The notes: generated by a model from the letters alone, not told the origin. Counted from the stretch's first letter, positions 25,302-33,961 are shown. The stretch is 46,347 nt of DNA from Lysobacteraceae bacterium (GCA_028870665.1 JAGWPB010000014.1:1-46347), one strand, 5' to 3'. Made by a program: numbers and translations.

Positions 25302-26690
25302 TCAGCCGTCCAGGGTCCGGAACCGCCCCAGCTCGGCGACCAGGGCGCCGGCGTCCAGTCGAAAACGCAGTTGCAGCCCGAGCACGCCGGCCAGCGTGCG
25401 CGCCAGCGCCAGACCGAGGCCGCCATGGGCATCGGACTCGCGCGCCGGCGACTTGCGCCAGAAGCGTTCGCCGAGATGCACGAGATCGGCCGCCACGAGG
25501 TCGGGCGCGGCGTTGCGAATCTGCAGCAGCGGCGCGGCGGGGTCGCCAAAGTCGAGCTGTACGGCGCTGTGCGGCGATGCGTATGCCGCCGCGTTCTGCA
25601 GCAGGTTGTCGAGAATGCGCTCGAGCAGCGCGGGATCGCTCAGCACCCAGCGCTCACCGGGCCGCGCGGCATCGAAGCGCACGCCGCGCGCGGCACCCAG
25701 ACGCGCCGCCAGCGCGACGCGTTGCGCCAGCAGCACGGCCAGATCCAGCGGCTCCGGCTCCGGCTGCGCCAGTCCGGCCTCGTAGCGGGTCAGCGCGAGC
25801 AGGCTGTCGATGGTGCGCTGCAGGCGCTCGGCGCTCTGCAGCACCGCAGCGAACGCGGCGCGCGCCGGCGGCGCCGCTTCGCGTTCGGCCAGCTCGGCGG
25901 CGATGCGGATCTCGGCCAGCGGGGTGCGCAGCTCGTGCGCGACGTCGCGCGAGAAGCGGCGCTCGCGCTGCAGCGCCGCGGCCACGCGCGCCAGCGCGGC
26001 ATCCAGGGCACGCCGCAGCGGCACCAGCTCGAGCGGCAACCCGGGCGCCGGCAACGTATCCGGCAACCGCTCGGGATCCAGTCGCGCCACCGCCGCGCTG
26101 AAGGCGTCCAGCGGACGCAGGCCGCGGCGCACGCTGGCGACCGCCAGCAGCGCCCCCAGCATCGAGGCCAGCACCACCCCGACCCACAGCGCGAAGTGCA
26201 ATCGATGCTCCAGCCAGTCCTTGGCGCTGAGGTCCTCGGCGACCACCAGCACTCGCGGCAAACCGCGCGGGCTCAGAGCCAGTGCCACCGCACGCGCACG
26301 CCCCGGGTGCAATGGCACGTCGTAGAACAGCGGCCGGCCGGAGATCACCGCCCGCGGCGGCGCCAGATCCGGCGGATTCGTCGCGACGCTGCCGCGCCGC
26401 GCGCCCGGCGCCAGCAGGCGCACCCATTCGCGCGTGCGCACGCCCGGATCGGCCGGCTCGCGCTGCGGCAGGGCATCGGCATGGCCGGCGCTCACCAGCC
26501 GCGCGTAGCTGCGCGCGTGATCCAGCAGATCGCCATCCATGCGCCCGTAGATTTGATAGTCGATGCTCCAGTCGAGCATGAAGAACAGCCCGCCCAGCAG
26601 CAGCAGCAGACCGGCCATCTGCACCACCAGCAGGCGCCGCGCCAGCGAGACATTGAGCCAGCGATTGACGCGGCCGCTACTCGAGAACAT
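25302..26690 (-). CDS. Sensor histidine kinase (second system)
   Basis: A 462-residue inner-membrane kinase. Helix 1 is at about residues 20-40 and helix 2 at about 166-186, enclosing a periplasmic sensor domain of some 125 residues. The phospho-acceptor is H252 (RDVAHELRTPL). The N-box is ILDNLLQNAAAYA. The usual D-x-G-x-G1 box is replaced by IRNAAPDL, while the later HGGLGLALA G2 loop is intact; several QseC/TctE-like kinases share this change. It overlaps its regulator gene by 14 bp. Confidence 0.92.
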   Translation of the reverse strand: MFSSSGRVNRWLNVSLARRLLVVQMAGLLLLLGGLFFMLDWSIDYQIYGRMDGDLLDHARSYARLVSAGHADALPQREPADPGVRTREWVRLLAPGARRGSVATNPPDLAPPRAVISGRPLFYDVPLHPGRARAVALALSPRGLPRVLVVAEDLSAKDWLEHRLHFALWVGVVLASMLGALLAVASVRRGLRPLDAFSAAVARLDPERLPDTLPAPGLPLELVPLRRALDAALARVAAALQRERRFSRDVAHELRTPLAEIRIAAELAEREAAPPARAAFAAVLQSAERLQRTIDSLLALTRYEAGLAQPEPEPLDLAVLLAQRVALAARLGAARGVRFDAARPGERWVLSDPALLERILDNLLQNAAAYASPHSAVQLDFGDPAAPLLQIRNAAPDLVAADLVHLGERFWRKSPARESDAHGGLGLALARTLAGVLGLQLRFRLDAGALVAELGRFRTLDG

Positions 26691-27339
26691 AGCCGAAGCC
26701 CCTGCGGGTACCGATCAGGTCGCCGACACCGACCCGTGCGAGCTTGGCGCGCAGCGTGCTCAGCACCACCTCGACCACCTTGTCCGAGGAGGCGCTGGTG
26801 GCGTCGTAAAGGCGCTCGAAGATCGCGTTGCGGCTGAGCACGCGCCCGCGCTCGCGCAACAGCAGTTCGAGCAGGGCGAACTCCTTGGGCGTCAGCGCCA
26901 GCGGCTGCTGGTCCACCTGCACCAGGCGCGCGTGCGGATCCAGCTCCAGCGTACCGGCGCGCAGGCGCAGGTCGCCCTGGCCACCGCGTCGCAGCAGGGC
27001 GTACAGCCGCGCCAGCAACTCCTCGTAGGAAAACGGCTTGGTCAGGTAGTCGTCGGCGCCGAGATTCAGCGCCTGCACGCGATCATCGACCTGGTCGCGT
27101 GCCGACAGCACCAGCACGCGACTGTCGATGCCGCGCGCACGCAAGGTCTTCAGCACCTGCAGGCCGTCGATCCGGGGCAGCATCAGATCGAGAACGATGA
27201 CGTCGTAAGGGTAGCGTTCGAGAAACGCCAGCGCCGCCGCGCCGTCGGCGGCCAGATCGCTGGGATGGCCGTCGCGGGTCAGCCCCGATGCCAGCGTGGA
27301 ACCCAACCGGGGCGAGTCCTCGACCACCAGAATGCGCAT
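26677..27339 (-). CDS. OmpR-family response regulator (second system)
   Basis: A 220-residue regulator: receiver domain with acidic pocket E7/D8, phospho-acceptor D51 and K101 (TKPFS), then a winged-helix DNA-binding domain (about 125-220, LTPKEFALLELLLRERGRVLSRNAIFERLYD). It is QseB/PmrA-like. The gene follows the first system with a 111-bp spacer that holds a -10-like TATACT (minus strand, 27402-27407), so it may have its own promoter. Confidence 0.94.
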   Translation of the reverse strand: MRILVVEDSPRLGSTLASGLTRDGHPSDLAADGAAALAFLERYPYDVIVLDLMLPRIDGLQVLKTLRARGIDSRVLVLSARDQVDDRVQALNLGADDYLTKPFSYEELLARLYALLRRGGQGDLRLRAGTLELDPHARLVQVDQQPLALTPKEFALLELLLRERGRVLSRNAIFERLYDATSASSDKVVEVVLSTLRAKLARVGVGDLIGTRRGFGYVLE

Positions 27340-27450
27340 GATTTCAGGTCCGCGTTCGAGGCCAACGGCGGTGGATGCAGGACACGTTGCGCAGCGCAGG
27401 CCGAGTATAGGGCGCCGGCCCGGCAGCGGCGCCGCAGGACCCGGGCGCTC

Positions 27451-28824
27451 TCAGGCGCGCGCCAGGCCGATGCAGACCTCGAGCCCCGGCCCGGCATCGG
27501 CCAGACCGAGGGTGGCATCGTGCAATTCGGCGATGGCGCGCACCAGCGCCAGGCCGAGGCCGGAGCCCGGCGTATGGCGGCTGCGATCGAGACGGCGAAA
27601 GGGCAGCAGGACCTCGTCGCGCGCCTCGACCGGGATGCCCGGGCCGTTGTCGCGCACGCAGGCATGGGCGCGATCACCGGTCACCGTCAGACTCAGCTCG
27701 ATCCGGGCCCCGGCCGGCGTGTGCCGGATCGCGTTCTCGATCAGGTTGACGAACAGCTGCGCCAGCAGCTCGCGGTCGCCGGCAACGCGCACCTCCGCCG
27801 CCAGCGTGGTGACCAGGACGCGACCCTCGGCCTCGGCGACGGCGCCGTAGGTGTCGGCCAGTTCGCCGAGCAGCAGGCTCAGATCCAGGGTGGCGAAGCC
27901 GCTGCGGGCCTCGCCGGACTCGACACGGGCGATGCGCAGCAGGGCGCCGAAGATCGCCAGCAGTTCGTCGACCTCGCCCAGCGCGCGCTCCAGCGTGGCC
28001 TCCAGCTCGATACCCTCGGGTTGCCGCTGGCGCGCATCCTCGAGCCGGCGGCGCAGTCGCGTCAGCGGCGTGCGCAGATCGTGGGCGATGTCGGCGCCGA
28101 GCCGACGCACCTCGCCGAGCAGGGCCTCGATGCGCTCCAGCATCAGGTTGAGCGTGTGCGCGATGCGGTCGAGTTCGTCGCCACTGCCGCTGGCCGGCAT
28201 GCGCCGGCTGAGGTCGCCGGCGATGATCGCGCCCGCCACCGCGTCCATCGCGCCGACCCGGCGCAGCAGGCGCCGGCCCAGCCAGGCGCCCAGGGCCAGC
28301 GAGACACCCACCGTCAGCAGCATCATCAGCAGGAAGGCGCGGCCAAAGGTGTCCTCGAGCGCATTGATGTAATAGCGGTCGCGGCCTACCGCCAGCCAGT
28401 CGCCGCCCTCGACACCCAGCGTCAGCACCACCAGTTCGTGATCGCGCCCGGCCTCGCCCGGCGGCAGATTGCGCAACGTCAGCGGACGCTTCGACCAGCC
28501 CGGCGCCGCCACGCCGCCAGCGAGATTGCCGGCCAGCAGCCGGCCGTCCGGGCTGTACAGCCCGTACCAGCGCGGCAGCGGCGTGTCGGTCTCGATGCGG
28601 TCGATGATTTCGTGGCGCAGCGCCTCGACGCCGCGATGGGTCGCCAGTGCGGCCAGATCGAGGGCGTCGGCGCGGATGTCATCGTGCAGCTGCTCGCGGA
28701 CGCTGCGGGTGACGCTGACGTAGAGTGCGCCGGCCATCAGCAGGGAGGCGAACGTGAACAGCGTCGCCAGCAGCAACGCCAGACGAAACAGCGTGGTGGT
28801 GTTATGCCGGCGGACGGAACGCAC
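27451..28824 (-). CDS. Sensor histidine kinase (first system)
   Basis: A 457-residue inner-membrane kinase with a GTG start inside the end of its regulator gene (23-bp overlap). Helices lie at about residues 14-36 and 163-185, with a 125-residue periplasmic domain between. HAMP (about 186-238), H248 (ADIAHDLRTPLTRL), the N-box LIENAIRH and the complete DNGPGIP and GSGLGLALV ATP-binding loops follow. It is part of a PepSY protein - regulator - kinase operon. Confidence 0.93.
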   Translation of the reverse strand: MRSVRRHNTTTLFRLALLLATLFTFASLLMAGALYVSVTRSVREQLHDDIRADALDLAALATHRGVEALRHEIIDRIETDTPLPRWYGLYSPDGRLLAGNLAGGVAAPGWSKRPLTLRNLPPGEAGRDHELVVLTLGVEGGDWLAVGRDRYYINALEDTFGRAFLLMMLLTVGVSLALGAWLGRRLLRRVGAMDAVAGAIIAGDLSRRMPASGSGDELDRIAHTLNLMLERIEALLGEVRRLGADIAHDLRTPLTRLRRRLEDARQRQPEGIELEATLERALGEVDELLAIFGALLRIARVESGEARSGFATLDLSLLLGELADTYGAVAEAEGRVLVTTLAAEVRVAGDRELLAQLFVNLIENAIRHTPAGARIELSLTVTGDRAHACVRDNGPGIPVEARDEVLLPFRRLDRSRHTPGSGLGLALVRAIAELHDATLGLADAGPGLEVCIGLARA

Positions 28825-29488
28825 GCACGCGGTACCCGACGCCGCGAACGGTCTCGATCAGCTCATCCTCATAGCCGCGATCGAGCTTGGTGCGCAGGCG
28901 CGACATGTGCGTCTCGACCACGCTGGTGCGCGGGTCGAAATGGAAATGCCAGACCTGCTCCAGCAGCATGGTGCGGGTGACCACCTTGCCGGCATTGCGC
29001 AGCAGGCATTCCAGCAGACGGAACTCGGTCGGCGTCAGGTCGAGCACCTGGCCGCCGCGGCTGACCTCGCGCCGCGCCAGGTCCATGCGCAGGTCGTCGG
29101 TTTCCAGCATGGTCGACTGCACCGTCAGCGGCGGCCGCCGCGCCAGCGCCTGCAGGCGCGCCACCAGTTCGGTGAAGGCGAACGGCTTGCCGAGATAATC
29201 GTCGGCGCCGGCGTTGAGGCCCTCGACCCGCTGTGGCGTCTCCGCCAGCGCGGTCAGCATCAGCACCGGTGTGCGCACCGCCGCGGCGCGCAGCGCGCGC
29301 ACCAGGGCCAGGCCGTCGAGCTTGGGCAGCATGCGGTCGACGACCAGCGCGTCGAAATCGCCCTCGGTGGCCTGGTACAGCGCTTCGTGGCCGTCTTCGG
29401 CCGCGGTCACCCGATAGCCCTGCTCGGCCAGACCGCGGGCAATCCAGCTGCGGGTCTCGCTGTCGTCCTCTACCACCAAGATGCGCAT
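28802..29488 (-). CDS. OmpR-family response regulator (first system)
   Basis: A 228-residue regulator with D51 as phospho-acceptor (VVDRMLPKLDG), K at GKPFAF and a C-terminal winged helix (LTPTEFRLLECLLRNAGKVVTRTMLLEQVWHFHFDPRTSVVETHMSRLRTKLD). It resembles heavy-metal/CusR- and MprA-like regulators. The start MRILVVEDD was chosen; a longer in-frame ATG lies within the PepSY gene. It lies 14 bp after the PepSY gene and overlaps the kinase gene. Confidence 0.94.
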   Translation of the reverse strand: MRILVVEDDSETRSWIARGLAEQGYRVTAAEDGHEALYQATEGDFDALVVDRMLPKLDGLALVRALRAAAVRTPVLMLTALAETPQRVEGLNAGADDYLGKPFAFTELVARLQALARRPPLTVQSTMLETDDLRMDLARREVSRGGQVLDLTPTEFRLLECLLRNAGKVVTRTMLLEQVWHFHFDPRTSVVETHMSRLRTKLDRGYEDELIETVRGVGYRVRAFRPPA

Positions 29489-29502
29489 GCGCTCTCCCGC
29501 GG

Positions 29503-30018
29503 TCAGCCAGTGTCCCTGCGGACGCGACCGCTGTTGCCGTCCACGACCAAGTGCGCGAGGTCGCCTCCCGCACCGACTTCGAACACCCAGCACGGCCTGC
29601 CGTCAATGTACTGCAAGCGAGCCACGCGCAGGTGCGGCGGATCCTCGATCCGCTGCAGGGCTTGGACCAGATCCAGGCGCGGACGTTCCGCAACCGCGAC
29701 CGCACGCAGCTGATCGGGGTGCAGCAGGCGCTGCCACCAGCCGTCCCAGCGCAGATCGAGCAGGGTGTTGTCGCCACGGCGCAAGTCCACGACCGCCAGA
29801 CCGCTGCGGCCGACGCTGCTGACCTCGAGCACGCGCTTGCCGTCGCGGCAGAGCGTGACCATCTGCACCGCGTAGCCGCCGCTGGCCTGCTCGGCATGCG
29901 CGATCAGCGCCGCGGGCGGCAGCGGCGGCAGGGACGCTGGCGCGCAGCCGGCCGCCGGGTGGCCAAGATGCAGCAGGGCACCCAGCCAGTGGAAGATCGC
30001 GGCCAGGGCATGGCCCAT
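29503..30018 (-). CDS. Exported PepSY-domain protein
   Basis: A 171-residue protein with a weak N-terminal signal or anchor segment (MGHALAAIFHWLGALLHLGH). The C-terminal part (about residues 110-168, RPRLDLVQALQRIEDPPHLRVARLQYIDGRPCWVFEV...LVVDGNSGRVRR) fits the PepSY domain, an inhibitor or ligand-binding module of envelope proteins. PepSY proteins are often encoded beside two-component systems. As first gene of the operon it may modulate the periplasmic sensor domain of the kinase; this is inference. Confidence 0.8.
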   Translation of the reverse strand: MGHALAAIFHWLGALLHLGHPAAGCAPASLPPLPPAALIAHAEQASGGYAVQMVTLCRDGKRVLEVSSVGRSGLAVVDLRRGDNTLLDLRWDGWWQRLLHPDQLRAVAVAERPRLDLVQALQRIEDPPHLRVARLQYIDGRPCWVFEVGAGGDLAHLVVDGNSGRVRRDTG

Positions 30019-30089
30019 GGCTGGCTTTCCCGTGCGGTCGACGTGAAGGCCAGCATGCGGCGCAGCCCTCTACGCCGCCGACTCGCCAT

Positions 30090-30107
30090 GCATACGATTT
30101 CGTAAGC
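30090..30107. promoter_or_regulatory. Inverted repeat upstream of the PepSY operon
   Basis: GCATACGA and TCGTAAGC (one mismatch) around a 2-bp centre, 72 bp upstream of the PepSY start codon and about 140 bp before the outer-membrane gene. It is AT-rich for this genome and well placed as an operator or promoter part. Confidence 0.35.
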
Positions 30108-30247
30108 ATCGTCGCCCTGGCTGCATGCGGGCATGATCGCGACCGCATGGGGTCGGCGCGACTTTGCCGGTGCGCCTGCCCCTTGCGCGTCAGAGGCCCC
30201 GATGGGGCGGAAAGCCTTCTGCAAACCACCGGATGCAGAATCGCGCG

Positions 30248-31081
30248 ATGCCAGACACGAACAAGAACATCACCCCGCGCACTCCCGGATCAACAGGGAG
30301 GTCGCCCTGGCCGGACATCCCGGCCACGCGGATGCTGTTGTGGCACCTGCTGCCGGCCTTGCTGCTGCTCGCGACCGGCATCGCCCGGGTCCACGCCGGG
30401 CCGCCGTTCTATACCGATGATCCCGATCCGGTCGATTACCGCCACAACGAGTTCTACGTCTTCTCGACGAGCGACCGGTCCGACGGCAGCGATGCGGTGA
30501 CCGGCCCGGCGATTGAGTACAACCGCGGCATCGCCCGCAACATGCAGTTCCACGTCGTCCTGCCGTTCAGCTACTTCGCGCCGGCGGTGGGCGGCAGCGC
30601 GTTCGGTTTCGGCGATATCGAGGTCGGCATCAAGTACCGGCTACTCGACGAAACCCGCGACCGTCCGCAGATCGGCATCTTCCCGATGGCCGAACTGGCC
30701 ACCGGCAGCGCCACCCGTGGCCTCGGCAACGGCCGCACGTGGTACCGGTTGCCGTTGTGGGCGCAGAAGAGCTGGGGCCCGTGGACGTCCTGCGGCGGCG
30801 GCGGCCTCGACATCAACCATGCGCCCGGCATGCGGAACTCCTGGTTCGGCGGGCTGCTGGTCCAGCGCGACATCGGGCCGAAGCTGACCCTGGGCGGCGA
30901 GGTGTTTCGCCAGAACGCGCAGGCGCTCGCCAACCGCGGTTACACCCTGCTGAATCTGGGCGGGTACTACAACTTCACGCCGGACTTCAGCCTGCTGTTC
31001 TCGGCCGGTGGCAGCGTGGTCGGCGCGCGGCACGGCGTCGCCTACCTGGGGCTGTACTGGACCTGGGCCTCGCGCGGCTGA
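30248..31081 (+). CDS. Outer-membrane transporter-like protein (phenol MetA-pathway family pattern)
   Basis: A beta-rich exported protein, about 277 residues from this start. A hydrophobic signal (LLWHLLPALLLLATGIARVHA) is followed by GPPFYTDDPDPVDYRHNEFYVF. Amphipathic strands then run to the C-terminus, which ends in aromatic residues (YLGLYWTWASRG) as in outer-membrane barrels. FGFGDIEVGIKYRLLDE and the W-G-P-W segment resemble the putative MetA-pathway phenol-degradation family, whose function is poorly defined. The start is uncertain: ATGs at 30233, 30248 and 30332 are all in frame, and 30332 gives the cleanest signal peptide. Confidence 0.75.
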   Translation: MPDTNKNITPRTPGSTGRSPWPDIPATRMLLWHLLPALLLLATGIARVHAGPPFYTDDPDPVDYRHNEFYVFSTSDRSDGSDAVTGPAIEYNRGIARNMQFHVVLPFSYFAPAVGGSAFGFGDIEVGIKYRLLDETRDRPQIGIFPMAELATGSATRGLGNGRTWYRLPLWAQKSWGPWTSCGGGGLDINHAPGMRNSWFGGLLVQRDIGPKLTLGGEVFRQNAQALANRGYTLLNLGGYYNFTPDFSLLFSAGGSVVGARHGVAYLGLYWTWASRG

Positions 31082-31150
31082 GACTGGACGACGGCATGAT
31101 CGTGCGGCGGTACTGCCCGAGGGGCGGTCGCAATCAAGCGCGCCGGGAAC

Positions 31151-31300
31151 CTACTTCCCCATTTTGGCTTTCAGCCGGAACCAGAATGCGCCCTCGGCCA
31201 GCACGCCGGCGCCAGCGAAAGCCACCACGCCGGTGGTCATGCCCGCAACATAGAACCCTGCGGCAACGAGCAGGAAGGCCAGCGTGACGAGATGCTTCAT
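31151..31300 (-). CDS. 49-residue two-helix membrane protein
   Basis: A short reading frame, MKHLVTLAFLLVAAGFYVAG then MTTGVVAFAGAGVLAEGAFW, ending FRLKAKMGK. Two hydrophobic helices with a tight turn and a basic C-terminal end suggest an inner-membrane hairpin. The start has a GGGAG ribosome site 8 nt upstream. That site lies in one arm of a perfect 7-bp hairpin, so translation may be controlled. It follows the GNAT gene on the same strand. The function is unknown. Confidence 0.78.
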   Translation of the reverse strand: MKHLVTLAFLLVAAGFYVAGMTTGVVAFAGAGVLAEGAFWFRLKAKMGK

Positions 31301-31308
31301 GGCATCGA

Positions 31309-31335
31309 CTCCCGGGGGAACAATCGTGCCGGGAG
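31309..31335 (-). promoter_or_regulatory. Hairpin covering the ribosome site of the 49-residue protein
   Basis: On the minus strand CTCCCGG (31335-31329) can pair with CCGGGAG (31315-31309), loop 13 nt. The second arm contains the GGGAG ribosome site of the gene starting at 31300. It could also serve as the end of the GNAT transcript, but no U-tract follows. Confidence 0.5.
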
Positions 31336-31383
31336 CCGGCGTGCGAGCCGGGCCGGGTCATGAAGCGGCTGCGGATCGCATCG

Positions 31384-31917
31384 TCAGGCATCGGCGAGAA
31401 CGATATGATACCGGATCACGTCGCCGCTGCGATCGACCTCCACGGCGCCGAATCTTGCCAGCAAGCCGCTGCTCGGCCGGCCGGTCCCGGCCATGGCGCT
31501 GACCCAGTGCATCGCCTTCTCGTTCAGCGCGATGTCCCTGGCCAAGGTGAGTGCCGCGGTGGCGACACCCTTGCCTTGATGGTCCGGGTGGATGGCAATC
31601 ATCGCCTCGCGTTCCGGCGTGACGCTCAGGAAGCCGACGGTCTCCCCAGCGACGCTGACCGCGCGCGCCAGGCCGCCGTCTGCTTCAAGGCCGAGCAGGA
31701 AGGGAGGCGGAATGCCCTCCAGCAGGACACGCAAGGCGCGACTGCGAAGATGGGCCGCGTGAGTACTTCGATGGATACGGTCATCGGGTCGGATGCCTGC
31801 AGCCGGAGTGAAGCCGAAGCCGCGATCCCGGGCGGCAGCGCGGACGGCGCGGCCATGGCCCTCGCCTGCCTGCCCGGGCGGGCCCGGCGCCTTGATGGGC
31901 CACCGGGAGCGGCGCAT
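31384..31917 (-). CDS. GNAT-family N-acetyltransferase, N-terminus uncertain or frameshifted
   Basis: The acetyl-CoA-binding core of a GNAT enzyme is clear: VAGETVGFLSVTPEREAMIAIHPDHQGKGVATAALTLARDIA, with the pyrophosphate loop HPDHQGKGVA. Family-like sequence begins at LRVLLEGIPPPFLLGLEADGG. Upstream in this frame is proline- and arginine-rich text unlike an acetyltransferase. A more natural start, MTVSIEVLTRPIFAVA, lies in another frame at 31784, so a one-base indel near 31735-31750 is possible. The given start (ATG 31917) is 9 nt after the kinase stop. The substrate is unknown. Confidence 0.6.
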   Translation of the reverse strand: MRRSRWPIKAPGPPGQAGEGHGRAVRAAARDRGFGFTPAAGIRPDDRIHRSTHAAHLRSRALRVLLEGIPPPFLLGLEADGGLARAVSVAGETVGFLSVTPEREAMIAIHPDHQGKGVATAALTLARDIALNEKAMHWVSAMAGTGRPSSGLLARFGAVEVDRSGDVIRYHIVLADA

Positions 31918-31925
31918 GCGCACGC

Positions 31926-33305
31926 CTAGGCGTGATCGGCCGCGGTCGACGCCGCCACCGACAGCTCGAAGGTGACGCGCAGGCCGATGCCATCGGTCCC
32001 CGGGGCGGCGTAGATTCGGCCGCCATGCAGATCGATGATGCTGCGGCAGATGGCAAGGCCGAGCCCGCTGCCGCGGTCCTCGCCGGAGGGCACATGGAAG
32101 CGCACGAAGCGCTCGAAGGCGCGCTCGTACTGGTCGCCCGTCAGGCCCGGCCCCTGATCCTCGATGCAGACGCGCCAGACCGCGGCGTCGATCTCCGAGC
32201 TCAGCGTGATCCGGCCGTCGGGCGGCGAGACGCTCAAGGCATTGGCCAGCAGGTTGAACACCACCTGGCGCAGCCACTTGTCCTCGATCGCCACGCGCCC
32301 GGCGCCGCGATGCCGACAGACCAGCCGGCGCCCGCGATGTTCGGTCAACGCGCGCAGATCCGGCTCGATGCCCTGCAGGAAGCGGCCCGGGTCCTGCACG
32401 GTCAGCTGCAGGGTGACGCCGTGCGCCTCGGCGCGCGAGATGAAGAGCAGCTCGTCGATCATCTGGTTGATGCGCGCCAGCTCCTCCAGCTGCACCAGTA
32501 CCGCCTCCTCGTGGCGGCGCTCGAGGTTGCCGTCGACCAGCAGCTTCTCGGCGTGCAGACGCACCAGCGAGAGCGGCGTCTTGAGCTCGTGCGAGACCTC
32601 GGCGGTGAAACGCTGCACCTGGTGGAACGACGATTCCAGGCGATCGAACATCTGGTTGAGCAGGCGTGCGAGGTCGGAGATCTCGTCGCGCACCGCGGGC
32701 ACCGGAATGCGCTCGGCGAGGTTGTCGGAACGGATGCGGTTGGCGGTCGCGCCGATCAGCCGGACCGGGCGCAGCACCAGCCGGCTGAGGCCGATGCCGA
32801 TCGCGGCGCTGATCAGCAGCATGGCGGCCAGCAGCGCCGCGCAGACCTCGACGTAGGCGTCCATCACCTGGCGCATCTGCCGCGTCGGCGTGCCGATGGT
32901 GACGTCGAACGGCGGCATGATGAACTCGGCGACGCGCAGCTCGCCGATGCCGGGCACGGCGGTGTTGTAGATGTGCTTGCGCGGCACGTCGGGAATCGGC
33001 CGGCCATCGAGATTGTTCGAATAGAACAGCATGCCGTGCTTGGGGAAATCGATGTTGATGTAGAACAGCACCGAGGCGTAGTCGGTGGTCTCGCGGATGC
33101 GCTGGTCGATGATCGCAGGGGTCAGCGCGCCGTAGTCGTGACCGAGGCGCGCGCGGATCTGCTCGAACTCGGCGCGGTTGAGCAGGTCGAGATCGTGAAC
33201 GATGTAGTTCTGCAGCAGCAGGTAGCCGATCGCGAACAGCAGCGCCAGCGTGGTCGTCGCACTCAGCGCATACCAGACGGTGATGCGCGCGCGAATCGAC
33301 CTCAT
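31926..33305 (-). CDS. Sensor histidine kinase (third system)
   Basis: A 459-residue inner-membrane kinase. Helices are at about residues 10-31 and 152-173 with a 120-residue periplasmic sensor part between. A HAMP domain (about 175-228), H239 (AEVSHELKTPLSLVRL), NLLANALSVSPP and the ATP loops EDQGPGL and GSGLGLAIC are all intact. The ATG overlaps the regulator stop by 4 bp. The pair is divergent from the double-domain protein and beta-propeller genes and is their likely controller. Confidence 0.94.
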   Translation of the reverse strand: MRSIRARITVWYALSATTTLALLFAIGYLLLQNYIVHDLDLLNRAEFEQIRARLGHDYGALTPAIIDQRIRETTDYASVLFYINIDFPKHGMLFYSNNLDGRPIPDVPRKHIYNTAVPGIGELRVAEFIMPPFDVTIGTPTRQMRQVMDAYVEVCAALLAAMLLISAAIGIGLSRLVLRPVRLIGATANRIRSDNLAERIPVPAVRDEISDLARLLNQMFDRLESSFHQVQRFTAEVSHELKTPLSLVRLHAEKLLVDGNLERRHEEAVLVQLEELARINQMIDELLFISRAEAHGVTLQLTVQDPGRFLQGIEPDLRALTEHRGRRLVCRHRGAGRVAIEDKWLRQVVFNLLANALSVSPPDGRITLSSEIDAAVWRVCIEDQGPGLTGDQYERAFERFVRFHVPSGEDRGSGLGLAICRSIIDLHGGRIYAAPGTDGIGLRVTFELSVAASTAADHA

Positions 33306-33961
33306 ACCAGTTGATAGCCGATGCCGCGCAGGGTCTTGAACACCGGAGCTTCGCTGCCGATCTCGAGCTTGGTGCGCAACCGGCTCATGTAGACGTCGAG
33401 CAGGTTGGTGTCGACCAGACCCGGCCAGATGCTCTCGGAAATGTAGGAGCGGGTGAGAATGCGGCCGGCGTTCTGCATGAAAATCTCGAGCAGCGCGAAC
33501 TCGCGGCTGGTCAGGTCCACCGGCTGCTCGTGCAGGTGCACGGTGTGTCCCATCAGATCGAGGCGGATGCTGCGGTGCTCGAGGACCGCCTGCTTGACCG
33601 CCGACTGCCGACGCAGCAGCGAGCGCACGTGCGCCAGCAGCTCCTCGAAGCTGAAGGGCTTCGGCAGGTAATCATCGGCGCCGAGGTCGAGCCCCTTGAT
33701 GCGGTCCTCGACGGTGTCGCGCGCGCTGAGGATCAGCACCGGTTCGTTGAAACCGTTGCGCCGCCACTCGCAGAGCAGCTGCAGTCCGTCGCCGTCGGGC
33801 AGGCTGAGGTCGAGCAGGATCGCGTCGTAACCGGTTTCCGACAGCGCATCGCGCGCCTCGCCGCAGGTTTGCGCCCAGGTCACGGTGTAGGCGCGCTCGC
33901 TCAGGCCCTGCTTGAGAAACTGGCCCAGCCGCAACTGGTCTTCGACGATCAGTACCTTCAC
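33302..33961 (-). CDS. OmpR-family response regulator (third system)
   Basis: A 219-residue regulator starting at GTG (VKVLIVEDQ). D51 is the phospho-acceptor (ILLDLSLPDGDG), K at PKPFSF, and the C-terminal winged helix reads LTSREFALLEIFMQNAGRILTRSYISESIWPG...DVYMSRLRTKLE. Its recognition helix region differs from those of the other two regulators in the window. A direct repeat with the 11-bp period bound by this family lies in the spacer upstream, between it and the divergent gene at 34304. Confidence 0.94.
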   Translation of the reverse strand: MKVLIVEDQLRLGQFLKQGLSERAYTVTWAQTCGEARDALSETGYDAILLDLSLPDGDGLQLLCEWRRNGFNEPVLILSARDTVEDRIKGLDLGADDYLPKPFSFEELLAHVRSLLRRQSAVKQAVLEHRSIRLDLMGHTVHLHEQPVDLTSREFALLEIFMQNAGRILTRSYISESIWPGLVDTNLLDVYMSRLRTKLEIGSEAPVFKTLRGIGYQLV

